This document shows, in pieces, positions 25,505 through 33,373 of a stretch of 49,183 nucleotides of DNA. The notes beneath the pieces were generated by a model. The model was given only the letters and a program-made list of their open reading frames with translations, did no database searches and had not been told where the DNA came from. This stretch comes from Pleionea sp052032335 (GTDB lineage Bacteria > Pseudomonadota > Gammaproteobacteria > Enterobacterales > Kangiellaceae), in assembly GCA_052032335.1 (NCBI GenBank), contig JBPEWV010000025.1, forward strand, positions 1 through 49,183, read 5' to 3'. The position numbers and the translations under genes were made by a program. Every line of letters begins with the position of its first letter. Positions within the stretch are counted from its first letter, which is position 1.

Positions 25505-27634
25505 CTAGACTGTTGCTCCCAACCCCAGATGTGCCCGAACGCACTTCAGTTGATCGTAACTATAAGCGCCTTCAAATGCCTCATAAACAGGCTTTAAACG
25601 ACATTCAGCAGGGTTGTCAGATAATTGAAAAAAGCATTGTTCGATCGCCTCCAATTGACTTTTTTCGAGCGACACAACGCGATTTAGTTCGATTTCACCT
25701 TGCTCAATGGCCTTTGCCAAGTGACTGTACACGGTTCCAATTTTTAGAGCCCGTTGTTTTGCAATAGTTTCAGGCGAATGACCGGCACAAAGCAGTTCAA
25801 TTGTTGGTCCACTGCCCGACTCAACCGTCTGCGGTAAAAATTGCGGGTCATTGATCAGTTCAACAAAAGCCGCGCCGTAGGCTTCAAGTTTCTTTTCGCC
25901 CACTCCCGACAACTGACTTAACTGCGTCAGTGTTTCGGGCCGCTGCTCTAACATGGCCAGCAAAGTGGCATCGTGAAACACCATATAAGGGGCAATCTGT
26001 TGTTCTTCTGCCAGATCTTTACGCAAACCGCGCAAAGCCTCCCATAGTGCGTTGTCCTGCTTCTTCACTCGATCATTCGATTGACCTTTTGTGCGTTTGA
26101 CTCGTTTCTCGGAAACGTCTTTACGCAGTTTCAACGTCTTGTCACCACGCAAAATGGAGCGGCATTGTTCCGTTAAAGACAATCCTCCAAAACCGTCCAG
26201 ATCAACGTGTAAAAAGTTTCGTGCAATGAGTTGTCGAAACACGCTGCGCCATTGATTGCTGTCCAGCTCTTTACCGATTCCGAACACCGACAATTCATGA
26301 TGACCAAAGCGCTCCACTTTAACATTCGATTTGCCAAGCAAAACGTCCACTAAGTGGGTAACACCAAAACGCTGACCCGTGCGATAAACGGTGGATAAGG
26401 CTTTCTGCGCGACCTCTGTGGCATCCCACGCGTCAACCGGTGTCAGGCAAGTATCACAATTTCCACAGTCCTGAACTGAAGATTCTCCGAAATACCCCAA
26501 AAGCGATCGACGCCGGCATTCGGTAATTTCAGCAAACCCCAGGATTGCGTCCAGCTTGTGACGTTCGACCCGCTTGCGCTCTTCTGGTGCATCAGACGAC
26601 TCAAGCATTTGACGCAAAGTGATCACGTCATTCAATCCATAACTCATCCAGGCGGTTGAGGGTAATCCATCTCGACCGGCACGCCCGGTTTCTTGATAGT
26701 AGGCTTCAATACTCTTAGGCAAATTCAAGTGCGCGACAAATCGCACATCGGGCTTATCTATGCCCATCCCAAAGGCAATAGTGGCCACAATAATGACGCC
26801 TTCGCCTTTAATAAAAGCTTCCTGATGTTGCTTTCTTTGCTGCGAACTCAAGCCTGCGTGATAAGGTAATGCGTTTAATCCCTTCTGTTGCAACCAGCTG
26901 GCTGTTTGCTCAACTTTTTTGCGTGATAAACAGTAAACAATACCGGACTCTGCAGCATGTTCCGACTGAATAAAATCGTAAAGTGATTGGCGTGCATTTT
27001 TCAGGCCCTGATGAACACGGTATTGAATGTTGGGTCGATCGAATCCCGAAATGAATTGTCGGGCACCCGTTAAATTAAGCCGGGATACAATTTCGTTCTG
27101 CGTGGCTTTATCGGCGGTTGCTGTCAGCGCCACTTTGGGTACGTCGGGAAATTGTCGGGTCAACTCGCCCAGTTGAATGTATTCGGGACGAAAATCATGC
27201 CCCCATTGGGACACACAATGAGCCTCATCAATGGCAAACAATGCAATTGATGTTCGCTGCAACAACGACATAAAATCTGCCGACATCAATCGCTCGGGGG
27301 CGACATACAATAAATCCAAAGATTGCTCCAGCAGCTGTTCTTCTACCTGCCGCGCCTGGTGTCGATCCAGAGATGAGTTGAGAAACTCGGCTTTCACGCC
27401 ATTTTGTTTTAACGCCTGAACCTGATCTTCCATCAAAGCGATCAATGGCGAAATGACAATCCCGGTTCCTTGACGAAGTATCGCGGGGATCTGATAACAC
27501 AGTGATTTTCCGCCACCCGTCGGCATGATAACCAGCGCATCGCCGTTTTCAGTCAGATGTTGAATGATTAAATCTTGAGGCGGCCGAAACGTATCGTAAC
27601 CGAATTGCTGTTTTAGAATATCCAGAGCCGTCAT
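25505..27634 (-). CDS. recQ: ATP-dependent DNA helicase RecQ
   Basis: 3-prime to 5-prime DNA helicase in recombination repair. From the ATG at 27634 it has 709 residues, longer than E. coli RecQ (about 610) because of a C-terminal helix-turn-helix extension after HRDC. Order: Walker A in MPTGGGKSLCYQ, DEAH in AIDEAHCVSQWGHDFRP, helicase motifs to TGRAGRDGLPS, a zinc-binding region (CRRRSLLGYFGE, CGNCDTC), a winged helix, HRDC (about 525-600), then a tail with LCAGHSPETIAKQRALKIGTVY. An AAAGGA precedes the ATG. An upstream in-frame start at 27880 is rejected because a strong terminator lies inside that extension. It is convergent with the F-domain gene. Confidence 0.94.
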   Translation of the reverse strand: MTALDILKQQFGYDTFRPPQDLIIQHLTENGDALVIMPTGGGKSLCYQIPAILRQGTGIVISPLIALMEDQVQALKQNGVKAEFLNSSLDRHQARQVEEQLLEQSLDLLYVAPERLMSADFMSLLQRTSIALFAIDEAHCVSQWGHDFRPEYIQLGELTRQFPDVPKVALTATADKATQNEIVSRLNLTGARQFISGFDRPNIQYRVHQGLKNARQSLYDFIQSEHAAESGIVYCLSRKKVEQTASWLQQKGLNALPYHAGLSSQQRKQHQEAFIKGEGVIIVATIAFGMGIDKPDVRFVAHLNLPKSIEAYYQETGRAGRDGLPSTAWMSYGLNDVITLRQMLESSDAPEERKRVERHKLDAILGFAEITECRRRSLLGYFGESSVQDCGNCDTCLTPVDAWDATEVAQKALSTVYRTGQRFGVTHLVDVLLGKSNVKVERFGHHELSVFGIGKELDSNQWRSVFRQLIARNFLHVDLDGFGGLSLTEQCRSILRGDKTLKLRKDVSEKRVKRTKGQSNDRVKKQDNALWEALRGLRKDLAEEQQIAPYMVFHDATLLAMLEQRPETLTQLSQLSGVGEKKLEAYGAAFVELINDPQFLPQTVESGSGPTIELLCAGHSPETIAKQRALKIGTVYSHLAKAIEQGEIELNRVVSLEKSQLEAIEQCFFQLSDNPAECRLKPVYEAFEGAYSYDQLKCVRAHLGLGATV

Positions 27635-27741
27635 GGCAAATGGGTCCTTTATGTTCGCCGTGTATCGTATTTCTCGCTTGTCTGCGACGAGGATAACAAA
27701 CCCAATATTAACTATCCAGACAAGTAGGTACTGAAACAAGC

Positions 27742-27772
27742 AAAAAAAATGGGTGACCATTGGCCACCCATT
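27742..27772 (-). terminator. Rho-independent terminator upstream of recQ
   Basis: On the minus strand AATGGGTG (27772-27765) pairs with CACCCATT (27755-27748) over a 9-base loop. The last T residues of the stem run into an eight-T tract (27749-27742). It is 107 bases before the recQ start, so it ends an upstream minus-strand transcript. Confidence 0.8.
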
Positions 27773-27878
27773 AACACACCCCTTCACGCTATTGTCATAA
27801 GACAAAAGGGTCAAAACACAAAGTACAAGACCAGTCATCGCACAGAAATTGACTACCCAACCACTGTGCAACAACAGC
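27742..27878 (-). ncRNA. Candidate small RNA, possibly HexR-controlled
   Basis: A complete minus-strand transcription unit with no plausible gene: a promoter at 27885-27914, a predicted start near 27878, and a strong intrinsic terminator ending at 27742. The transcript of about 137 nt would fold into a 6-bp stem GCACAG / CTGTGC near its 5-prime end, a 5-bp hairpin TTGTCTTATGACAA, and the terminator stem. A HexR-like palindrome covers the -10 box. No Shine-Dalgarno-led reading frame is seen; the only long frame runs through the terminator into recQ. The existence of the RNA and its regulation are inferred from these signals, not observed. Confidence 0.5.
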
Positions 27879-27880
27879 AA

Positions 27881-27895
27881 TGTAGTTATATTACA
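27881..27895. promoter_or_regulatory. HexR-like operator 1 (recQ / integrase-like intergenic region)
   Basis: TGTAGTTATATTACA, an imperfect palindrome of the TGTAAT-www-ATTACA type reported for HexR in Shewanella and relatives. It overlaps the -10 of the minus-strand promoter, the place expected for a repressor site. The same type of palindrome occurs between zwf and hexR in this window. Confidence 0.5.
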
Positions 27896-27914
27896 TTTGA
27901 CGCAGGCATTTCAA
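27885..27914 (-). promoter_or_regulatory. Promoter of the candidate small RNA
   Basis: On the minus strand a -35 TTGAAA (27914-27909), an 18-base spacer and a -10 TATAAC (27890-27885). The -10 lies inside the palindrome at 27881-27895. Confidence 0.5.
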
Positions 27915-27941
27915 GTGTTTTTACAGGTTTTTTAGAATCTA

Positions 27942-27956
27942 TGTAATTTTATTACG
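27942..27956. promoter_or_regulatory. HexR-like operator 2
   Basis: TGTAATTTTATTACG differs at a single base from the 15-base palindrome between zwf and hexR. Its centre is 61 bases from operator 1, upstream of the minus-strand promoter and 145 bases before the integrase-like ATG, so it could serve either direction or allow looping. Confidence 0.5.
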
Positions 27957-28100
27957 TAATATTTATTCGAAACTAACCAATCTCTCGTTTCAATTCACCC
28001 ACCATGGCTGATCTCTCACAAATCTACGGGGTTAACTCTTATTGTGAACCAGTGCTCACTTAAGGAATAATTGAAAAATTACCTAAAGGAGATATTTCGG

Positions 28101-28943
28101 ATGGATGAACGTCAAGCAGTCATGCAAAACACAATCGAGGCCTTCAAGCGCCATCGATTCAACCGCAAAGACGCTCAGGAATATCTTGACTGGATCAAAC
28201 TCTTTCTTAATTACTTTAAAGAGATACAACCGCAATCGCTTGATGCTGACTCTGTCAAAGTCTTCTTACGCTATTTGTGCGATGACAAAGGCTTGATGCC
28301 TTCACGTCAGAAACAGGCGTATCTGGCGCTTAACTTTTTCTACAATCAGGTTTTACGCCGCTCCTTGTGGAGCAGTGTTAAATTTGACGATACCGACACC
28401 GACTTTGTTGCCGGATTACATGACGTGATAGCCCCAACGCCCATGCAAGACACCGAGTCGCCACAGTGGACTCAGTATTTGCAAGAGCCATTTCGTCTGA
28501 TAGCCCAGATAATGTTCCATTGCGGATTGAAGCTGGAGGAAGTTTTAAATTTACGGATTGAAGACATTCAATTGGAAAATCGGCAGATTCGCATTCGGGA
28601 CGCCTTCGGCGATTTTAGTGAAATAGAAATCTCGAATTCACTTTACCAACCGTTAGCTTTGCAGGTTAAGAAAGCTCTGAACGTTTTCCAACACGACCAA
28701 CGTCAGGGCAATGTCTTTTTTAGAAATCCGAACGCGTTGAAACAAAACCAATTGACGCAGAATTCCCGATGGTACTTTTTATTTCCCGGCACCTTGCAAT
28801 TTAACTTGCACACCCAAAAACGCGTTCGCGAGTCGCTGCGAGTGGAATTAGTCGAGAAATCGTTCGAACAGGCTCGCGATCAGAAAACCGATAAAATCAG
28901 TGACATCACGCGCTACTCGAATTCCAAATCAGCGATTCTTTAA
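28101..28943 (+). CDS. Catalytically dead, truncated integron-integrase-like protein
   Basis: A 280-residue tyrosine-recombinase homologue, closest in my reading to integron integrases. The N-terminal SAM-like DNA-binding domain (FNRKDAQEYLDWIKLFLNYF, KQAYLALNFFYNQVL) and the first part of the catalytic domain (FRLIAQIMFHCGLKLEEVLN, RIEDIQLENRQIRIRD) align by eye with IntI, including the IntI-like block RWYFLFPG. The first catalytic Arg is Lys (144, CGLK), the GKGxK lysine turn is AFGDF, and the protein ends before the HxxR, His and Tyr motifs. Recombination is therefore impossible by the known mechanism. The frame is intact, with AAAGGAG nine bases before the ATG, so it is likely expressed, perhaps as a DNA-binding protein. 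An upstream TTG at 28071 is an alternative start. Confidence 0.7.
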   Translation: MDERQAVMQNTIEAFKRHRFNRKDAQEYLDWIKLFLNYFKEIQPQSLDADSVKVFLRYLCDDKGLMPSRQKQAYLALNFFYNQVLRRSLWSSVKFDDTDTDFVAGLHDVIAPTPMQDTESPQWTQYLQEPFRLIAQIMFHCGLKLEEVLNLRIEDIQLENRQIRIRDAFGDFSEIEISNSLYQPLALQVKKALNVFQHDQRQGNVFFRNPNALKQNQLTQNSRWYFLFPGTLQFNLHTQKRVRESLRVELVEKSFEQARDQKTDKISDITRYSNSKSAIL

Positions 28944-28971
28944 TTACCGCGGTTAACGACACTTACCACTT

Positions 28972-29820
28972 TTAACGCCGACGACGATTGGTCGGCTTTT
29001 TCACTTTGTATTTCATTTGTTTTTTGCGCTGCGGATTATCCGACTTTCGCTTGAAGCTGCGCGCAGACGGTTCCAATTGGACCGACTTTTCAATTTCTCG
29101 GACCATTTGTGGCTCGAGTTCGGTAAATGACCCTCGACGCAAGCCCCGCTCTAACCCGACAATTCCGTAACGAACGCGTATCAGACGCGATACCTGGCAG
29201 CCAACCGCTTCCCAGAGACGACGTACCTCGCGATTGCGACCTTCTTTCAGGGTGACGTGGTACCACTGATTAAATCCTTCTCCGCCAGAAAAGGCGATGC
29301 GGTCAAAGTTAGCCATGCCATCTTCCAGCGCTACTCCGGTTTTCAATCGCTCTATCACCTCGTCGGTGACTTCACCGTTTACCCGAACGGCGTATTCCCG
29401 ATCCAGCTCATAGCTCGGATGCATCAATCGATTGGCCAGCTCGCCATCATTGGTAAACAACAACAATCCTGCCGTATTCAGGTCGAGACGACCGATCGCA
29501 ATCCAGCGACCTTTACCCGGATTGGGCAACGCATCAAACACGGTTTTACGACCTTCAGGATCTTTACGCGTACACACTTCGCCTTCCGGCTTGTTATACG
29601 CAATAACTCGCCGAATCATAGCCTCTTGCTTCGGAACGGAAATCACCCGTCCGTCGACGCGAATTTTATCGCTTTCTGTCGCTCGAGCTCCGAGGTCGAT
29701 GATGTCGCCATTAACGGACACCCGACCTGCCGCTATGACAGTTTCCATTTCTCTTCGCGAGCCCAAACCGGCACGCGCCAGTAACTTTTGTACTTTTTCA
29801 GTTGGTTCCGACAAAGTCAC
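28972..29820 (-). CDS. rluB: 23S rRNA pseudouridine(2605) synthase RluB
   Basis: Converts U2605 of 23S rRNA to pseudouridine. 282 residues. The N-terminal S4 RNA-binding domain (VQKLLARAGLGSRREMETVIAAG, read in parts) is followed by the RsuA-type catalytic domain with GRLDLNTAGLLLFTNDG carrying the catalytic Asp, and NREVRRLWEAVGCQVSRLIRVRYG. The C-terminus is a lysine/arginine-rich tail (KKPTNRRRR) that probably contacts rRNA. The start is a GTG at 29820, ten bases after the scpB stop, with AAAAGGG immediately upstream. The scpA-scpB-rluB order is conserved in Gammaproteobacteria and supports the RluB assignment over RluE/F. Confidence 0.93.
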   Translation of the reverse strand: MTLSEPTEKVQKLLARAGLGSRREMETVIAAGRVSVNGDIIDLGARATESDKIRVDGRVISVPKQEAMIRRVIAYNKPEGEVCTRKDPEGRKTVFDALPNPGKGRWIAIGRLDLNTAGLLLFTNDGELANRLMHPSYELDREYAVRVNGEVTDEVIERLKTGVALEDGMANFDRIAFSGGEGFNQWYHVTLKEGRNREVRRLWEAVGCQVSRLIRVRYGIVGLERGLRRGSFTELEPQMVREIEKSVQLEPSARSFKRKSDNPQRKKQMKYKVKKPTNRRRR

Positions 29821-29829
29821 ACCCTTTTC

Positions 29830-31002
29830 TTAATCTTGCCGGTTGTTATCGGTTAACTCAGAATCAGCAGCATCATTCTGGTGCTGTTCTTCAGAGGAAT
29901 ATTCCTCCCTTTCTGTGCCACCGGAGGCATCAGAGTCGTCTTCAGCATCGTCACCAGTTTCCACCGGTTGTGATTCATAAGCATCATTAAACACTTGCTC
30001 GTCTGCTTCAAGAGACGGTGAAGTGTTAATCTCGGCTTGTTCAATGATTTCTTCTTCGCTCAAATCTTTTTTCGCGGTCAATGCGTCAACCGCCTGCAGG
30101 GTGTTATCCAGTTCCTGCATCAAGTCATCGGTTGATGCTTGGCTCGACTCAATGTACTCATCATCAGATTCAAACGATAACTCATTATCTGGTTCAGGAA
30201 AATCAACCTCAGTCTCAGTCTCTGGAGCTTTGAACAATGGTTCCGATACATCGCCACCATCGACGGCAGTCTGTTCCGAGGTATCGCTGGATTGATCGTT
30301 CGATTGATTTTCTTCGGCCGCTGCAGAAGACTCATCGGACTCGGTGCTTTGTTCCGTTTGCGCCGTCTGCTCGCCGGAAGCGACTTCCTCACTGGTTTCA
30401 GTTCCTTCGCTGGCCTCTGGTTCTGTAGCGCCGTTTTCTTGGAGATCGAGTTCGGCATTGATTTTGTCCAGATCGCGGATTTCCGACAAGGTCGGTAAGT
30501 CTTCCAAACTTTTCAAATTAAAGTAATCGAGAAAATCTTTGGTTGTTGCGTACAGTGCCGGACGCCCGGGAACGTCACGATGCCCGACCACGCGTACCCA
30601 CTCTCTTTCTAATAAGGTTTTTACAATGTGGGAGCTCACCGCCACACCTCGAACCTCTTCAATTTCAGAGCGAGTGATTGGCTGTCGGTACGCAATTAAA
30701 GCTAAAGTCTCTAACAGAGCTCGCGAATATCGAGGGGCTTTTTCTTCCCATAAACGACTGATCCATTCGGCATAATCCTGTTTGGCCTGAAAACGAAAGC
30801 CACTGGCCACTTCTTTTAATTCGACGCCTCGATCGGCGTAAGAGTCGTTAATGGCACTTAAAGCTTCTCGTATTTCACCGGTCGAGGGACGCTTGTCTTC
30901 TTCAAACAACAGCATCAATTTATCAATCGACATGGGTTTGCCATAAACCATAATGGCAGCTTCGAGTAAATTTTGTAACTGCTCCGGGTTCATACTACTC
31001 AT
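29830..31002 (-). CDS. scpB: Condensin subunit ScpB with long acidic tail
   Basis: Winged-helix subunit that, with ScpA and SMC, compacts and segregates the chromosome. Residues 1-180 are the normal ScpB core (NLLEAAIMVYGKPMSIDKLM, ALLETLALIAYRQPITRSEIEEVRGV, GRPALYATTKDFLDYF). About 200 further residues (190-390) form a low-complexity tail rich in Glu, Asp, Ser, Thr and Gln, almost without hydrophobic runs, so probably disordered. Standard ScpB is about 180-200 residues, so this protein is double length. Its ATG overlaps the scpA stop by four bases, indicating coupled translation. No smc gene is in the window. Confidence 0.93.
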   Translation of the reverse strand: MSSMNPEQLQNLLEAAIMVYGKPMSIDKLMLLFEEDKRPSTGEIREALSAINDSYADRGVELKEVASGFRFQAKQDYAEWISRLWEEKAPRYSRALLETLALIAYRQPITRSEIEEVRGVAVSSHIVKTLLEREWVRVVGHRDVPGRPALYATTKDFLDYFNLKSLEDLPTLSEIRDLDKINAELDLQENGATEPEASEGTETSEEVASGEQTAQTEQSTESDESSAAAEENQSNDQSSDTSEQTAVDGGDVSEPLFKAPETETEVDFPEPDNELSFESDDEYIESSQASTDDLMQELDNTLQAVDALTAKKDLSEEEIIEQAEINTSPSLEADEQVFNDAYESQPVETGDDAEDDSDASGGTEREEYSSEEQHQNDAADSELTDNNRQD

Positions 31003-31994
31003 GATAATAATTCATCCGTTTCAATTTGTGCACGAGCACGGACGTGGATCGGACCGTAGGGTTCGTTTTGTACCAGCTCTATTAGCTTTTCTTTGGACAA
31101 TTCCATCACCGACAAAAAGGTAACCACCACACCTTGTCGGCCTTCTTCGACCGAAAACAAGGTGATGAAATCGGTGAATCGATCGGCGGACAAAATGGCC
31201 AGAACGTGTGTCATTTTTTCACGTACAGACAATGTTTCACGTTCAATGTGGTGGTGGGTAAACATATCGGCGCGCTTCAACACGTCTTTAAAGGCGTGTA
31301 AAAGTTCTTTTAAATCGACTTCAGGCTGAGGTCGCACCAAATTAAGTTCCGGTGGTTGCGCGTCAACGGGAAAAATATCACGCGTCATCCGAGGCATTTC
31401 GTCAATATCTTCGGCGGCCTTTTTGAATCGCTCATATTCTTGTAAACGACGAATTAAATCGGCTCGCGGATCGCCCTCGTCCTCTTCCTCTGTCTTAGGC
31501 CGCGGCAACAGAACGCGGCTTTTGATTTCGCATAAAACCGAGGCCATCACCAAATACTCGGCTGCCAATTCGAGATTCATATTCTTCATCAACTCGACGT
31601 ACTCCATGTACTGTTCGGTGATGTCGGCAATTGGGATGTTGGTGATATCAAGGTTCTGGCGTCGGATCAAATACAGTAGCAAGTCCAACGGACCTTCAAA
31701 GGCTTCGAGAAACACCTCAAGCGCATCAGGCGGAATGTAGAGATCTTTCGGCATCTCATTCATTGGCTCGCCGTGGATCAATGCAAATGGCATTTCTTCT
31801 TGCACTGGCTGCTGGCTGCTCTTCGTTTCGCCAGTTTTCTTATCGCTGGCCTCGCCAGAGCTGGCTTCTATGGTCAAAGCTTGAACGTTTGACGATTCTG
31901 TCTGACTTTCTTCGGGCTCAACAGATTCTGAGCTTTGAGCCTGTGGCTCTGCCTCATAATTCTCTGGCTGCTCTGTGGTGTCTTGCTCACTCAT
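30999..31994 (-). CDS. scpA: Condensin kleisin subunit ScpA with acidic N-terminal extension
   Basis: Kleisin that bridges SMC heads and binds ScpB. 331 residues; the core starts near residue 88 (PPDALEVFLEAFEGPLDLLLYLI) and continues with NIPIADITEQYMEYV, AAEYLVMASVLCEIKSRVLLP and the C-terminal winged helix ending near VRARAQIETDELL. The first 85 residues are an acidic, glutamate/serine-rich extension absent from typical ScpA (about 250 residues). The ATG at 31994 opens the frame; an internal start near residue 78 or 81 would give a standard-length protein but has no obvious Shine-Dalgarno sequence. It is followed by scpB with a four-base overlap and preceded by trpS 52 bases upstream on the same strand. 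Confidence 0.93.
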   Translation of the reverse strand: MSEQDTTEQPENYEAEPQAQSSESVEPEESQTESSNVQALTIEASSGEASDKKTGETKSSQQPVQEEMPFALIHGEPMNEMPKDLYIPPDALEVFLEAFEGPLDLLLYLIRRQNLDITNIPIADITEQYMEYVELMKNMNLELAAEYLVMASVLCEIKSRVLLPRPKTEEEDEGDPRADLIRRLQEYERFKKAAEDIDEMPRMTRDIFPVDAQPPELNLVRPQPEVDLKELLHAFKDVLKRADMFTHHHIERETLSVREKMTHVLAILSADRFTDFITLFSVEEGRQGVVVTFLSVMELSKEKLIELVQNEPYGPIHVRARAQIETDELLS

Positions 31995-32046
31995 TCATCT
32001 GTTACCTGATATCGATTCTCACCGAGTTCTTTACCCTGCATGGGAT

Positions 32047-33264
32047 TTAACGATAATTCAATCCCATTGCCTGACGTACATCGTCCATGGTCTCACGAGC
32101 GACATCGCGAGCCCGCTCACTGCCTTCATTGACAATGTTCTTAACCAGTTCCGGATTTTCAATATATTCCTGTGCGTTGTCACGAAAAACTTGTTGCTCT
32201 TTAATGACGCAGTCAATCACTGGCTGTTTGCATTCCAAACAGCCAATTCCGGCCGACTTGCAGCCTTCTTGAACCCAGTTCTGGACTTCTTCATTGGAGT
32301 AAATTTTGTGAAATTCCCAAACCGGACAATTCTCTGGATCACCGGGATCGTTACGTCGTACCCGTGCCGGATCGGTTGGCATGGTTCGAATTTTCTTCTC
32401 CACCGACTCAGGTTCTTCACGTAGAGTAATGGTATTCCCGTAAGACTTAGACATTTTCTGGCCATCCAGGCCAGGCATTTTCGAGAAGTTGGTCAACATG
32501 GATTGTGGCTCCGGCAGAATCACCTTGCCGCCGCCCTCAAGATATCCATACAAGCGCTCTTTATCACCGCGACTGATTGACGCGTGGCCTTCTAAAATGG
32601 CCCGAGCCGTTGCCAAAGCCTCATCGTCGCCTTCTTCTTGATAGCGTTTCCGCAACGATGAATACAGCTTGGCGTTCTTCTTACCCAGTTTTTTCACTGC
32701 AGCCAGAGCTTTCTCTTCAAAACCCGGCTCTTTACCGTAGATGTGATTGAATCGACGGGCGATCTCTCGCGCAAGCTCAATGTGCGGCACCTGATCGGCC
32801 CCGACAGGAACCTGGCCGGCCTTGTAAATTAAAATGTCTGCCGTTTGCAGCAAGGGGTAGCCTAAAAACCCATAGGTGGATAAGTCTTTGTCTTTTAACT
32901 TGTCCTGTTGCTCTTTATAGGTCGGCTGACGTTCCAACCAGCCCATCGGCGTAATCATCGACAGTAATAAATGCAATTCAGCGTGCTCTGGCACTTTTGA
33001 CTGAATAAAAATGGTTGAATTGCCGGGATTCACACCCGCGGCCAACCAGTCAATCACCATGTCCCAGATACTGGGCTCGATAATCGAAGAATCGTCGTAA
33101 TGGGTTGTTAAAGCGTGCCAGTCGACGGCACAAAAGAAACACTCGTACTCGTGCTGAAGTTGCACCCAGTTTTTCAGTACGCCGTGATAATGTCCCAAAT
33201 GCAATTTACCAGACGGCCGCATACCCGAAAGGATACGCTGATGCTGAATAGCCACCGAACTCAA
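32047..33264 (-). CDS. trpS: Tryptophanyl-tRNA synthetase
   Basis: Class I aminoacyl-tRNA synthetase charging tRNA-Trp. 405 residues, the longer bacterial form (E. coli has 334), with an insertion around residues 190-240 between the Rossmann halves. The HIGH motif appears as HLGHYHG and the KMSKS loop as GQKMSKSYGNTI. The start is a TTG at 33264 with AGGGGAA about four bases upstream; a GTG three codons later is an alternative. A TATAAT box lies 53 bases upstream. A four-cysteine pattern (C in NCPVW, GCKSAGIGCLEC) in the C-terminal part is notable for possible metal or redox sensitivity, but that is inference. Confidence 0.94.
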   Translation of the reverse strand: MSSVAIQHQRILSGMRPSGKLHLGHYHGVLKNWVQLQHEYECFFCAVDWHALTTHYDDSSIIEPSIWDMVIDWLAAGVNPGNSTIFIQSKVPEHAELHLLLSMITPMGWLERQPTYKEQQDKLKDKDLSTYGFLGYPLLQTADILIYKAGQVPVGADQVPHIELAREIARRFNHIYGKEPGFEEKALAAVKKLGKKNAKLYSSLRKRYQEEGDDEALATARAILEGHASISRGDKERLYGYLEGGGKVILPEPQSMLTNFSKMPGLDGQKMSKSYGNTITLREEPESVEKKIRTMPTDPARVRRNDPGDPENCPVWEFHKIYSNEEVQNWVQEGCKSAGIGCLECKQPVIDCVIKEQQVFRDNAQEYIENPELVKNIVNEGSERARDVARETMDDVRQAMGLNYR

Positions 33265-33316
33265 AGTGCTTCCCCTTTAAATTTTTAAAATTTGTGATAG
33301 TTCGAACGAACCGAGC

Positions 33317-33322
33317 ATTATA
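33317..33322 (-). promoter_or_regulatory. -10 box upstream of trpS
   Basis: Consensus TATAAT on the minus strand, preceded by TG. No good -35 is seen. The leader before the trpS start would be about 45 bases and AT-rich. Confidence 0.45.
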
Positions 33323-33373
33323 CAGACTGAAGCTGGTTTGAGTAAGTGATTTGATCGGTTGAAATTCGACCGA

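Noticed and set aside
27635..27880. N-terminal extension of RecQ to a 791-residue protein
   Set aside because: The extension contains a strong minus-strand terminator (27742-27772), shows no RecQ similarity, and the ATG at 27634 starts exactly at the conserved N-terminus with a Shine-Dalgarno sequence.
27960..28100. attI or attC recombination site near the integrase-like gene
   Set aside because: I looked for paired GTTRRRY / RYYYAAC core sites and inverted repeats around the gene and found none that fit.
29257..29784. 175-codon plus-strand frame opposite rluB
   Set aside because: Antisense to a well-supported conserved gene, with no recognisable domain.
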